Assembly (NCBI RefSeq): GCF_001006785.1 | Contig: NZ_CDHO01000002.1 | Span: 372,001 to 436,000, forward strand | Length of the DNA: 64,000 nucleotides | Reading direction: 5' to 3' | DNA from: Hyphomicrobium_B sp001006785 | GTDB lineage: Bacteria; Pseudomonadota; Alphaproteobacteria; Rhizobiales; Hyphomicrobiaceae | Shown here: positions 43,775 through 52,914 of the stretch, one piece after another | How positions within the stretch are numbered: position 1 is the first letter of the stretch | Layout of the letters: each line of letters opens with the position of its first letter | Made by a program: the position numbers and the translations under genes | Notes under the pieces: generated by a model | The model's input: the letters and a program-made list of their open reading frames with translations, nothing else | Database searches by the model: none | What the model was told of the DNA's origin: nothing

Positions 43775-45052
43775 ATGACGGGGCCGGCGGATCGCATCGG
43801 GATTATCGCAGGCTCTGGATCGCTGCCGCGTGAGGTCGCGGAAAGCGTCGTTGCGCGCGGCGGCCACGTTCACGTCGTGATGGTCAGCGGGGCAGCGGAT
43901 GCGTCGCTCGCGATGTTTCCCCATACGGTCGTCAACTGGGCACAGCCCGGCCGCGCGACGGCGGCGCTGAAAGAGGCGGGCGTTCGCGACGTCGTGATGC
44001 TCGGCGGATTTCAGCGGCCCGATTTTCGCTCTGCGCGCCCTGACATTGCATTCTTCCAGGTTCTGCCCTCGGTGCTGCGTTTCCTGAAGGCGGGTGGCGA
44101 CGATGCCGTTCTGCGCGGGCTCGTCACTCTGTTCGAGCGGCGCGGCTTGAACATCGTCGGCGTTCGCGATGTTGCGCGCGATCTGACCGTTGCCGAGGGT
44201 GTGCTGACAGGGTCGCCGCTGTCGTCTCAAAATTCAACCGACGCAGAAAAGGGCTTCGCGCTGATCGCCGCGCTCGGACGCTACGACATCGGGCAGGCGG
44301 CGGTGATCGCCAACGGACGGGTCGAAGCCATCGAAGGCGCGGAAGGCACGGATCGCATGCTGAAGCGCGTGGCCGAAGCGCGCCGCGCGGCTGGCGCTTC
44401 GGAACAGGGCGGCGTTCTCATCAAGAGGCCGAAGCCGGGACAGGATCTTCGCGTCGATCTGCCCGCGATTGGTCCGAATACGATCGAGAACACTGCAGCG
44501 GCAGGGCTCGCAGGCGTCGCGGTCATGGCCGGGCATGTGCTCGCAGCCGAGCGCGAGCGGATGATCGCGCTCGCTGGAACGCGCGGAGTGTTCGTCGCCG
44601 GAATTTCGCAAGCGCCGGAACATGAAGCGTCGTCAGTCTCGCCAGACACGAAACCATTGGGCTGGCTCGGTTCCGTCGCGATAGATGCGCGTGCGATGCC
44701 TGACATTCGCCGTGTCGCAGGCATCCTTGCAGCGTGCGCCGGTTTCGAGACCGGCACCGCAGCCATCATTGATCGCGGACGCGTCATCGCGGTGGGCACA
44801 TCGGAATCGCCGGTCGAAGTCGTCGAGCGTGTGGCGGCGTTTCGAAAAAGAGACCGGCGTCGAGGCGTCATCATCGTCGCGTCGTCACAGAAACTCGACG
44901 AAGCGCTGCTACGCACGGCTGCGAAGTATAAGTTCGCAGGCGTCGCGAAGTTGGGGGAGACGATGAACACCGCAATCGACGGCGCAACCGTGCGGCTGGC
45001 GGACAGTCTCGGCCTTTTCATCTGCGAAACGGGAGCGCCCGCGCGTGTCTGA
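43775..45052 (+). CDS. lpxI: UDP-2,3-diacylglucosamine pyrophosphatase LpxI with duplicated C-terminal domain
   Basis: A 425-residue protein; LpxI is usually 270-290. Residues 1-277 form a complete LpxI: IGIIAGSGSLPREVAESVVA and, in the catalytic domain, IKRPKPGQDLRVDLPAIGPN with the essential Asp region. Residues 308-421 repeat the second domain in degenerate form: FETGTAAIIDRGRVIAV matches YDIGQAAVIANGRVEAI, and VRLADSLGLFICETG matches ERMIALAGTRGVFVAGI, but the DLPAIGP segment is deleted. LpxI hydrolyses UDP-2,3-diacylglucosamine to lipid X. It lies between lpxA and lpxB, overlapping lpxB by 8 nt. Confidence 0.93.
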   Translation: MTGPADRIGIIAGSGSLPREVAESVVARGGHVHVVMVSGAADASLAMFPHTVVNWAQPGRATAALKEAGVRDVVMLGGFQRPDFRSARPDIAFFQVLPSVLRFLKAGGDDAVLRGLVTLFERRGLNIVGVRDVARDLTVAEGVLTGSPLSSQNSTDAEKGFALIAALGRYDIGQAAVIANGRVEAIEGAEGTDRMLKRVAEARRAAGASEQGGVLIKRPKPGQDLRVDLPAIGPNTIENTAAAGLAGVAVMAGHVLAAERERMIALAGTRGVFVAGISQAPEHEASSVSPDTKPLGWLGSVAIDARAMPDIRRVAGILAACAGFETGTAAIIDRGRVIAVGTSESPVEVVERVAAFRKRDRRRGVIIVASSQKLDEALLRTAAKYKFAGVAKLGETMNTAIDGATVRLADSLGLFICETGAPARV

Positions 45053-46277
45053 CGCGTCTCACAAGCAAACTGGCGAGAAAGAACTGCGGCTGTTCCTCGT
45101 CGCAGGCGAGCACTCGGGCGATGCGCTCGGCGGCAAACTGATCGCAGCGCTGAAACAACGGTATGACGGGGCGTTGACTCTCGGGGGCGTCGGCGGCGAG
45201 GATATGGCGCACGAAGGCTTCGCCTCGCTGTTCCCGATCGAAGACGTCGCCGTCATGGGGCCGATGTCGATCCTGCCGCGCCTGCCGCGCATTATGCGGC
45301 GCGTGTATCAGACCGTCGACGCGGCGCTCGCGTTCAAGCCCGATGCCGTCGTCATCATCGACAGTCCGGAGTTCACCCATCCGATTGCCAAGCGCATCCG
45401 CAAGCGCGCGCCCGATATTCCGATCATCGATTACGTCAGCCCGAGTGTGTGGGCATGGCGTCCGGGGCGCGCCAAGCGCATGCGCCGCTACGTCGATCAT
45501 GTCCTGGCGTTGCTGCCGTTCGAGCCCGATGCACACGCGCGGCTCGGCGGGCCGGCCTGCACGTATGTCGGTCATCCGCTGATCGAGAAGCTCGATGCGA
45601 TCGAAGGCGCGGACGGCGCGGCGCTATCACGGCGGCTCGGCCTCGCACCGGAAAAGCCCGTGCTGCTCGTCTTGCCCGGCAGCCGCACATCCGAGGTCAC
45701 GCGCCTCGTCGATGTCTTCGGCGACGCCGTGGCGCGAGTTTCGGCAAAACAGCCGATCGAGGTGGTCATTCCGGCGGTCCGTCATGTTCGCGATCTCATC
45801 GTCGCGAAGACCGCAAACTGGGCGGTGCGACCGCACATCGTCGATGCAGCATCCGCCGACAAATACGCTGCCATGCGGCTCGCGCGCGCCGCGCTCGCGG
45901 CCTCCGGCACGGTCACGCTCGAACTTGCGCTGGCTCAGACGCCGAGCGTCGTCGCCTATCGCGTCGACAAGCTGATCGCCAATCTGCGCTTCCTGCTCAA
46001 GGTGCCGAGCGTCGTGCTGGCGAACCTCGTTCTCGGAAAAAACGTCTATCCGGAATATCTGCAGGAGGCGTGCACGGCCGAAGCGCTCAGCGCCGCCATC
46101 CTGCCGTTGCTCGGCGACACGCCCGAACGGCGCGCACAGCTCGAAGTGCTCGCCGCGACGCCCGGGAAGCTTCGTCTTGCCTCCTCGAGCCCCAGCATTG
46201 CCGCCGCCGATACGGTTCTGGCCGTCGTCTCCGCTCAGCCGGGAGCGGGGAAATCGCGGCGCGGCGGACCGATGTAG
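45045..46277 (+). CDS. lpxB: Lipid-A-disaccharide synthase
   Basis: A 410-residue GT-B glycosyltransferase that joins lipid X and UDP-diacylglucosamine. Motifs: LFLVAGEHSGDALGGKLI, VVIIDSPEFTHPIAKRIRKR, YVSPSVWAWRPGRAKRMRRY and ARAALAASGTVTLELALAQT. GTG 45045 starts inside the end of lpxI. The last 14 codons overlap the end of convergent gltA by 43 bp; the tail GAGKSRRGGPM is unconserved, so its stop may have been gained from the overlap. Confidence 0.94.
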   Translation: MSDASHKQTGEKELRLFLVAGEHSGDALGGKLIAALKQRYDGALTLGGVGGEDMAHEGFASLFPIEDVAVMGPMSILPRLPRIMRRVYQTVDAALAFKPDAVVIIDSPEFTHPIAKRIRKRAPDIPIIDYVSPSVWAWRPGRAKRMRRYVDHVLALLPFEPDAHARLGGPACTYVGHPLIEKLDAIEGADGAALSRRLGLAPEKPVLLVLPGSRTSEVTRLVDVFGDAVARVSAKQPIEVVIPAVRHVRDLIVAKTANWAVRPHIVDAASADKYAAMRLARAALAASGTVTLELALAQTPSVVAYRVDKLIANLRFLLKVPSVVLANLVLGKNVYPEYLQEACTAEALSAAILPLLGDTPERRAQLEVLAATPGKLRLASSSPSIAAADTVLAVVSAQPGAGKSRRGGPM

Positions 46278-47560
46278 AGCTGGCGCGGACGCCCGATGCG
46301 CTGCTCCGGATCTTCGATCATTTCTTTCCACTGCGCGATCCAGCCGACGGTGCGCGCAACCGCGAACAGCACCGTGAACAGTTCGACCGGGAAGCCCATC
46401 GCCCGAAGCGTGATGCCCGAATAGAAATCGATGTTCGGATAAAGCTTCTTCTCGATGAAATACTCGTCCTGCAGCGCGATGCGTTCGAGTTCGAGCGCGA
46501 TCTTCAGCAGCGGATCGTCGCCGTGGCCGAGCGCGTCGAGCACCTCGTGGCAGGTCTTCTGCATCACCTTGGCGCGCGGATCGTAGTTCTTGTAGACGCG
46601 ATGGCCGAAGCCCATCAGCCGGAAGCCGGAGTTCTTGTCCTTCGCCTTCTTGACGAACTCCGGAATGCGATCGACCGAGCCGATCTCCTTCAGCATGTTC
46701 AGTGCGGCTTCGTTGGCGCCGCCGTGCGCCGGTCCCCAGAGGCACGCGATGCCCGAAGCGATACAGGCGAACGGGTTTGCGCCCGACGAACCCGCGAGGC
46801 GCACGGTCGACGTCGAAGCGTTCTGCTCATGATCGGCGTGCAGGATGAAGATGCGATCGAGCGCGCGAGAGATGATCGGATTGACGACATACGGCTCGCA
46901 CGGCACCGCGAAGCACATCTGCAGAAAGTTCGACGTGTAGTCGAGATCGTTGCGCGGATAGATGAACGGCTGACCCATCGCGTACTTGTAGGTCATCGCG
47001 GCGATCGTCGGCATCTTCGCAATCATGCGATGGCTGGCGATCTCGCGCTGCACCGGGTCCGAGATGTCGGTCGAGTCGTGATAGAACGACGACAGCGCGC
47101 CGACGGTGCCGACCATCACCGACATCGGATGCGAGTCGCGCCGGTACCCGGTGAAGAAGCGGGTCATCTGCTCGTGCACCATCGTGTGACTGGTGATGGT
47201 GCGGCGGAAGTTGATGAACTCGGTGTTGTTCGGCAGCTCCCCGTAGAGCAGCAGATAGCACACCGCGAGGAAGTTCGTATTCTCAGCAAGCTGATCGATT
47301 GGGTAGCCGCGATACAGCAGCTCGCCCTTGTCGCCATCGATATACGTGATGGAGCTCTTGCAATTCGCCGTCGAGGTGAAGCCCGGATCGTACGTGAAGC
47401 AACCGGTCTGCTTGAAGAGATTGCCGACGTCGATAACGTCCGGCCCGATCGAGCCGGTGCGAACGGCGAGTTCGACCTGCTTGTTGTCGACCGTCATCGT
47501 CGCGTTCGGTTTGTTAGGGCCTTCTCCGCCCTTGGCCGCGTTGCTGTCGTGAATGTTCAT
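46235..47560 (-). CDS. gltA: Citrate synthase
   Basis: A 441-residue type II (hexameric, NADH-sensitive type) citrate synthase. Active-site regions: LHADHEQNASTSTVR, WGPAHGGANEAAL (His), MGFGHRVYKNYDPRAKVMQ (His) and NIDFYSGITLRAMG (Asp). I chose ATG 47560 (MNIHDSNAAKGG), preceded by GAGGTGG; a longer reading adds 12 residues. It follows gltX on the minus strand after 198 nt, and its 3' end overlaps lpxB by 43 bp. Confidence 0.95.
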   Translation of the reverse strand: MNIHDSNAAKGGEGPNKPNATMTVDNKQVELAVRTGSIGPDVIDVGNLFKQTGCFTYDPGFTSTANCKSSITYIDGDKGELLYRGYPIDQLAENTNFLAVCYLLLYGELPNNTEFINFRRTITSHTMVHEQMTRFFTGYRRDSHPMSVMVGTVGALSSFYHDSTDISDPVQREIASHRMIAKMPTIAAMTYKYAMGQPFIYPRNDLDYTSNFLQMCFAVPCEPYVVNPIISRALDRIFILHADHEQNASTSTVRLAGSSGANPFACIASGIACLWGPAHGGANEAALNMLKEIGSVDRIPEFVKKAKDKNSGFRLMGFGHRVYKNYDPRAKVMQKTCHEVLDALGHGDDPLLKIALELERIALQDEYFIEKKLYPNIDFYSGITLRAMGFPVELFTVLFAVARTVGWIAQWKEMIEDPEQRIGRPRQLYIGPPRRDFPAPG

Positions 47561-47758
47561 GGTTTGCCACCTCGCCCGAGGATCAATGGCCGCCACTGCC
47601 GAGAAAACTTATGGTGTTCTCTTCGTCCGTAACGGCACGCAGTGAACGACTGGGAGCTGCCATTCCCGTCGCCGTAAAAGCGATTGCACTGCAACGGGTT
47701 TAGCGATCTTTTTGCGGTGCGGCAACCAGCCTCGTGGGGCAGCAGCATTGTGCCTTAG

Positions 47759-49303
47759 TCATACAACGGACGCATCCGAAATCCGGGCAAGAACCTCGTC
47801 CCGGCCAAGAAGTTCCAGCACATCGAACACCGGCGGAGAAACGGCGCGTCCGGTGAGCGCCGCGCGTAACGGTTGCGCGATGCTGCCGAGTTTCGCGCCT
47901 GTTGCTTCGGCGTGAGCTTTAACGGCGGCCTCCAACGTCGGCGCTTTCCAATCGTTTTCGGGAATGGCCGAAAGAATTTTGAGCGCCGCTGCATTCGATG
48001 CCCGGCCTTCGCCGTTCAGCAGCTTCGCCGCCTTATCCTCAAAGCGGATCGGGCGCTCGGCGACGATGAATAGCGCGCCGGCAATAAGCTCTGTCAGAGT
48101 TTTCGAACGCTCCTTCAGTGCGGGGATCGCGCGAAGGAAAACATCCCACCCTTTCGCTGCGAATAAATTCGCAAGCTCGGCTCCGGTTGCAACATGCGGG
48201 AGCTGACGCAGGACTTCTCGCGCGAGCGCAATGTCGGAGCGCGCGGGCGCCTTCGGATCGATTGCGATTTCGCTCAGCGCTTTGAAATCGAGATGCGGCA
48301 GCATCTCGCGAACCTGGCGAGCGAGTTCCTCATCGGATGCAGCGCGGATATAGTGTCCGTTGAGATCGTCGAGCTTCTTGAAGTCGAGCCGAGCCGGAGC
48401 CTTGTTGATGCCGTCGATGTCGAACCAGCGGAGGAGATTTTCCGCCGAGATGATCTCATCATCCCCGTGGCTCCAGCCGAGACGCACGAGATAGTTGCGC
48501 AACGCTTCGGGCAAATATCCCATCGCGCGGAATTCTTCGACGCCTTGCGCGCCGTGTCGCTTCGAGAGCTTGGCGCCGTCCGCTCCGTGGATCAGCGGCA
48601 CGTGCGCGAACTCGGGAACCGCCCAGCCCATTCCCTGGTAGATCTGCGTCTGACGTGCGGCGTTGGTCAGATGATCGGCACCGCGCACGACGTGCGTGAT
48701 GCCCATGTCATGATCGTCGACGACGACCGCGAGATTGTACGTCGGATTGCCGTCCGACCGCAGGATGATGAGATCGTCGAGATCCTTGTTCGGAAACACG
48801 ACGTGGCCCTGCACGTGATCTTCGACGACAGTCTCGCCCTCGCGCGGCGCCTTGAGACGCACCACCGGCTTGACGTCCTTCGGTGCATCTTTTGGATCGC
48901 GGTCGCGCCACGGCGACAGAAAGATCAGCGGGCGTCCTTCCGCCTTCGCCTTTTCGCGCGCGGCATCGATCTCGGCGGGCGAGGCGTAGCAGTGATAGGC
49001 CGCGCCGCGCTTCAGCAATTCGGCTGCGACTTCGCGATGCCGGTCGGCACGGGCAAACTGCGAGACGGCCTCGCCGTCCCAGGAGAGACCGAGCCAGGCC
49101 AGGCCGTCGAGAATGGCGGCAATTGCCTGCTCGTTGTTGCGCTCGCGGTCGGTGTCCTCGATGCGCAGCAGGAATTTGCCGTTACGGCCCCGCGCGTAAA
49201 GCCAGTTGAACAGCGCCGTGCGCGCGCCGCCGATGTGAAGATATCCGGTAGGGGAGGGCGCAAATCGAACGACGGGCGCACTGGAAGTCGCGGTCTCAGT
49301 CAT
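47759..49303 (-). CDS. gltX: Glutamyl-tRNA synthetase
   Basis: A 514-residue class I synthetase that charges tRNA-Glu (and in many alphaproteobacteria tRNA-Gln, corrected by GatCAB). The HIGH motif appears as SPTGYLHIGGARTALFNWLY, and KMSKS as GAKLSKRHGAQGVEEF. ATG 49303 (MTETATSSAP) has AAAGGTC upstream; the longer reading adds 20 unconserved residues. It is divergent from comEC with 110 nt between the starts. Confidence 0.95.
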   Translation of the reverse strand: MTETATSSAPVVRFAPSPTGYLHIGGARTALFNWLYARGRNGKFLLRIEDTDRERNNEQAIAAILDGLAWLGLSWDGEAVSQFARADRHREVAAELLKRGAAYHCYASPAEIDAAREKAKAEGRPLIFLSPWRDRDPKDAPKDVKPVVRLKAPREGETVVEDHVQGHVVFPNKDLDDLIILRSDGNPTYNLAVVVDDHDMGITHVVRGADHLTNAARQTQIYQGMGWAVPEFAHVPLIHGADGAKLSKRHGAQGVEEFRAMGYLPEALRNYLVRLGWSHGDDEIISAENLLRWFDIDGINKAPARLDFKKLDDLNGHYIRAASDEELARQVREMLPHLDFKALSEIAIDPKAPARSDIALAREVLRQLPHVATGAELANLFAAKGWDVFLRAIPALKERSKTLTELIAGALFIVAERPIRFEDKAAKLLNGEGRASNAAALKILSAIPENDWKAPTLEAAVKAHAEATGAKLGSIAQPLRAALTGRAVSPPVFDVLELLGRDEVLARISDASVV

Positions 49304-49413
49304 CGGACCTTTTCGCTTATCGGCCTTGAGGGAATGAAGCTCCGCTCGTAGCATGGCGACCACGACAAGTTAAGGGGGCGGGGAACCTCCCACCATTCGC
49401 ATTCGGTCCGGAA

Positions 49414-51753
49414 ATGTCCGTCAACGCGGGCGACCTCGATGCTGCGCTGATTGCCGCGCCCTCGCATGGGACGCGAAGCCTTGCGCTCGCGCTCGAGAGC
49501 GAACGCGAGCAATTCTTTCTCTGGTCACCGGTTTGCTTCGGAGTCGGCATCGCGGCCTACTTCGCGCTGCCCGTCGAACCGCAACTCATCGTCGCCTTTG
49601 TGCCGTTGGCTCTGGCGATTATTTTGCGGCTGGCGTCGACACGTGGTTCGTTGCCATCGGCCATCCTAACGGGACTACTTCTCGCAGGACTTGGGTTCGC
49701 CGTCGCCAAGCTGCGCGTCGAAACGGTTCGCGCGCCGGTGCTGACGAAGGCGCTGCGCAATGCCGAGATCACCGGCACAGTGACGCTCGTCGAGGTCAAA
49801 TATCCGCGCGGCCAGCGGTTGACCATCGCGTCGCCATCGATTGCGGGCCTCGCGCCGGAAGCGACGCCCGCGGTCGTCCGTGTTCGGACGATGTCCTCGC
49901 AGTCGAAGGCCAAGCCGGGTGACCGCGTACGCTTGAAAGCGAACCTGTCGCCGCCCGCGAAGCCTGCGCTGCCGGGAGGTTTCGACTACGCGCGCACGGC
50001 TTGGTTCGATCAGGTCGGAGCTGTCGGCTATGCCTTCGCGCCGCCCGCGATCGAGGCGCATGCCGATGGCGGCACACTCACGGCCCAGTACCGGCGTGGC
50101 ATCGAAACCCTCCGCCAACTGATCGCCACGCGCATTCGCGCGGTGCTTCCTGGCGAAACAGGTGAGATCGCTCTGGCGCTGATCACCGGCGAGCGCGGTG
50201 GCATCAGCGCCGAGACCAACAACGCCTTCAAGAACTCAGGACTGTTTCACATCCTGTCGATCTCGGGCCTGCACATGGTGATCATGGCAGGCGCGCTCTT
50301 CTATTCCGTTCGACTGCTTCTCGCCGCGGTTCCGTTTTTTGCTTTGCGGTTGCCGATCAAAAAGATTGCTGCGGCGATCGGCATTCTCGGCGCGCTGGGT
50401 TATCTCGCGATTTCGGGCGGCGCGTTCGCGACGGTCCGCTCGGCGTTGATGATCGTCATCATCTTCGGCGCGGTGCTGATCGATCGTCCGGCGCTGGCGC
50501 TCAGAAACGTCGCACTCGCCGCATTCTTGATTCTCGCCGTCTTTCCGGAAAGTCTCCTCGACGCGGGCTTCCAGATGTCGTTCGCGGCCGTGACGGCGCT
50601 CGTCGCGGCGCATGAACTTCTGACGCGTTTTCTCGGAACGAACTCACGGCCGCATCCGGTCGCGCGCGTCGTCAAATTCTTTGGCGAGATCATCGCATCC
50701 ACGCTGATCGCCAGCGTCGCCGTCGCGCCGTTCGCCGCCTACAACTTTCATCAAAGTCAGCAGTATGCGGTGCTGGCGAACATGATCGCCATTCCGATCT
50801 GCAACATCATCGTGATGCCGGCCGCGCTCGGCGCCATGATTCTGATGCCGTTCGGGCTGGAATGGATTGCGCTGAAGCCGATGGCCTGGGGCATCGACGG
50901 CATGGCGTGGTGCGCGAACACGGTGGGAGCGCTTCCGGGCGCAGTGGGCCACCTGCCGGAGATTCCAACCATCGCATTTGCCTTGATGCTCATCGGCGGG
51001 CTGTGGCTGACGCTCTGGCGGACGCGCATCCGTCTCGTCGGCGCGAGTCTTGCGCTGCTTGGGCTTGTTGCGACGCCCTGGATGCCGCGGCCGGACGTGC
51101 TCGTTGCGCAAAAAGGAACGCTGGTTGCTGTCCGCGACGCGTCGGGCAAGCTTTCGTCGCTGCCCGCGCACGGGGCGAAGTACGATCTCGAACGCTGGCT
51201 CGAATACGACGGAGACGGACGATCGGCGCGCGACGCTCAGGCAGGCGGCGCGTTCAGTTGCGACGCGGTCGGATGTATCGCGCACGTCAAAGGCGCGACC
51301 GTCGCCGTTGCGCGGCACCCGGCAGCTGTCGCCGACGATTGCCTCAACGCCGATATCCTGATTCTGGATGACCCGAAGCCGGCCGACTGCGCAGTTCCGG
51401 GAACCGTGATCGACGTGTTCGATCGCTGGCGCAACGGCGCCTACGCGCTTTACCTCGCGCGCGACGAGGCGAGCCCCGAGCCGCGCGTTCGATTGGAGAC
51501 GGTCGCAGCGCATCGCGGCGAGCGGCCGTGGAGCGTTCTCCCGCAGCGGAGGTCATCGAATGCTGCGGGTGCCGGCGATCCGCCAGCGACGTTACCGAAG
51601 CCACGTATCCTAGACGCGGCAGAAATCGTCGCGGCCAAGCGAGGCGACCCTTCGATGTTCAGCGCTGACAACGCGCCGCCGGAAACCAGAGCGTTGCATG
51701 ACGACGACCCCGGCGAATTCGCCGGCATGGACGACGGCCAGGAGCCTCAGTAG
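49414..51753 (+). CDS. comEC: ComEC/Rec2-family membrane protein lacking a metallo-beta-lactamase active site
   Basis: A 779-residue protein. After a DUF4131-like N-terminal part with two or three membrane segments and an OB-like region, the competence domain is clear: LALITGERGGISAETNNAFK, SGLFHILSISGLHMVIMAGA and many membrane segments to about residue 545. The C-terminal 230 residues replace the usual metallo-beta-lactamase domain: no HxHxDH motif is present, only remnants such as DVLVAQKGTLVAVRDASGKL. The family forms the DNA-import channel, so the gene hints at, but does not prove, competence. Its stop overlaps the convergent lexA by 7 bp. Confidence 0.88.
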   Translation: MSVNAGDLDAALIAAPSHGTRSLALALESEREQFFLWSPVCFGVGIAAYFALPVEPQLIVAFVPLALAIILRLASTRGSLPSAILTGLLLAGLGFAVAKLRVETVRAPVLTKALRNAEITGTVTLVEVKYPRGQRLTIASPSIAGLAPEATPAVVRVRTMSSQSKAKPGDRVRLKANLSPPAKPALPGGFDYARTAWFDQVGAVGYAFAPPAIEAHADGGTLTAQYRRGIETLRQLIATRIRAVLPGETGEIALALITGERGGISAETNNAFKNSGLFHILSISGLHMVIMAGALFYSVRLLLAAVPFFALRLPIKKIAAAIGILGALGYLAISGGAFATVRSALMIVIIFGAVLIDRPALALRNVALAAFLILAVFPESLLDAGFQMSFAAVTALVAAHELLTRFLGTNSRPHPVARVVKFFGEIIASTLIASVAVAPFAAYNFHQSQQYAVLANMIAIPICNIIVMPAALGAMILMPFGLEWIALKPMAWGIDGMAWCANTVGALPGAVGHLPEIPTIAFALMLIGGLWLTLWRTRIRLVGASLALLGLVATPWMPRPDVLVAQKGTLVAVRDASGKLSSLPAHGAKYDLERWLEYDGDGRSARDAQAGGAFSCDAVGCIAHVKGATVAVARHPAAVADDCLNADILILDDPKPADCAVPGTVIDVFDRWRNGAYALYLARDEASPEPRVRLETVAAHRGERPWSVLPQRRSSNAAGAGDPPATLPKPRILDAAEIVAAKRGDPSMFSADNAPPETRALHDDDPGEFAGMDDGQEPQ

Positions 51754-52466
51754 CGGCGCAGCAATCCCACGAGCCGTCCCTGAATGTCGACCTGATCGGG
51801 ACCGAAGATGCGCGTCTTGAATTCCGGATTGGCGGCCTCGAGCGCGATCGTCGAGCCCTTCTTGCGAAGCCGCTTCAGCGTCGCTTCTTCGCCTTCGACG
51901 AGAGCCACGATGATGTCGCCGTTCTCGGCCGTATTGCAGCGACGCACGATGACCGTATCGCCGTCGTGAATGCCGGCCTCGATCATCGAATCGCCTTTGA
52001 CTTCAAGCGCAAAGTGCTCGCCGTTGGTCAGGATGTCGGGCGAAACGGCGATGTCGTGCGTATGGTTCTGAATGGCGCTGATCGGCGTGCCGGCTGCGAT
52101 GCGGCCCATGACCGGAACCGAAACGGTGCGTGCGTCGATGACGTGCGACGGCGGCGGCGCCACATTCGGCTTTGGGCCGCTTCCTGCAATGACGCTCGGC
52201 TGGAACCCTCGTGGCGCGGCTGGCGTCGTAGAGGCCACGGCGGCGATCTGGTTTTCCGGAAGCTTGATCACCTCGATGGCGCGGGCGCGATGCGGCAGGC
52301 GGCGAATGAAGCCGCGCTCAACAAGCGCCGTGATCAGCCGGTGAATGCCGGATTTGGAACGGAGATCGAGAGCGTCCTTCATTTCGTCGAAGGACGGCGG
52401 CACGCCGCGCTCCTGCATGCGTTCGTGAATGAACATCAGCAGGTCTTTCTGTTTTTCCGTCAGCAT
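51747..52466 (-). CDS. lexA: LexA repressor
   Basis: A 239-residue SOS repressor-protease. N-terminal winged helix MLTEKQKDLLMFIHERMQER with the recognition region DLRSKSGIHRLITALVERGF; a linker; then the self-cleavage site A-G in MGRIAAGTPISAI, the catalytic Ser in KGDSMIEAGIHDGD and the Lys in EGEEATLKRLRKKG. ATG 52466 gives the typical alphaproteobacterial N-terminus. An alphaproteobacterial SOS box lies upstream at 52588-52602, consistent with autoregulation. Confidence 0.96.
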   Translation of the reverse strand: MLTEKQKDLLMFIHERMQERGVPPSFDEMKDALDLRSKSGIHRLITALVERGFIRRLPHRARAIEVIKLPENQIAAVASTTPAAPRGFQPSVIAGSGPKPNVAPPPSHVIDARTVSVPVMGRIAAGTPISAIQNHTHDIAVSPDILTNGEHFALEVKGDSMIEAGIHDGDTVIVRRCNTAENGDIIVALVEGEEATLKRLRKKGSTIALEAANPEFKTRIFGPDQVDIQGRLVGLLRRY

Positions 52467-52587
52467 AGCGTAGGTCTCGAGCCCCCTTTGGCTGTCGTTC
52501 GGCTGAAGGCACATGCGGCGCGAACGCTGCCGATCGGAGTGACTTCAATGCCGGATGCCAAGTACAAATCGTGTATGTACGCTACAC

Positions 52588-52602
52588 GTTCTCGTCTCGT
52601 TC
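52588..52602 (-). promoter_or_regulatory. Alphaproteobacterial SOS box (LexA operator)
   Basis: GTTCTCGTCTCGTTC reads GTTC-N7-GTTC on the plus strand (GAAC-N7-GAAC toward lexA), the exact alphaproteobacterial LexA consensus. On the minus strand it falls between a possible -35 (TTGCGG, 52607 to 52602) and a poor -10 (TAGCGT, 52584 to 52579), 122 bp upstream of the lexA start. Confidence 0.8.
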
Positions 52603-52650
52603 CGCAAGTGTTAAGCTGCTCGCGCGAACGCGCCGTCGGATCATCGTGCG

Positions 52651-52845
52651 TTATTTGCTGATTTCTTTCACGCCGAGCGGAGTGAGGCCGTGGCCGCCTT
52701 CGGGGCTTTCGACGATCCAGCCTTCCTGCCGGGCGAATGCGAGTATCGCGGGCAGATTCTGAGCCGGAAGCACCGTGTCGGACGTCTCGCCGATGCCGTA
52801 CAGGGCTTTGAGATACTGCCGCGCATGCTTCTCGATATCGTCCAT
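52651..52845 (-). CDS. Small protein of unknown function, possibly winged-helix-like
   Basis: A 64-residue protein starting with ATG 52845 (MDDIEKHARQYLKALYGIGE). The second half, AFARQEGWIVESPEGGHGLT followed by PLGVKEISK, looks like the recognition helix and wing of a winged helix or of the end of a MarR-like fold, though too short for a complete domain. It lies 69 nt downstream of the Cas2-like gene on the same strand, so they may be co-transcribed, and upstream of lexA. No family recognised. Confidence 0.5.
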   Translation of the reverse strand: MDDIEKHARQYLKALYGIGETSDTVLPAQNLPAILAFARQEGWIVESPEGGHGLTPLGVKEISK

Positions 52846-52914
52846 GATCGCGCGGGTCCCAAAGCTCGTTTTGCGCTTAACGCCCGAAACTGGCGATGGT
52901 TCTTGCGGTCACCG

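Noticed and set aside
45449..47632. A 727-codon plus-strand open frame across lpxB and gltA
   Set aside because: It is out of frame with lpxB and antisense to gltA, both of which have intact family motifs.
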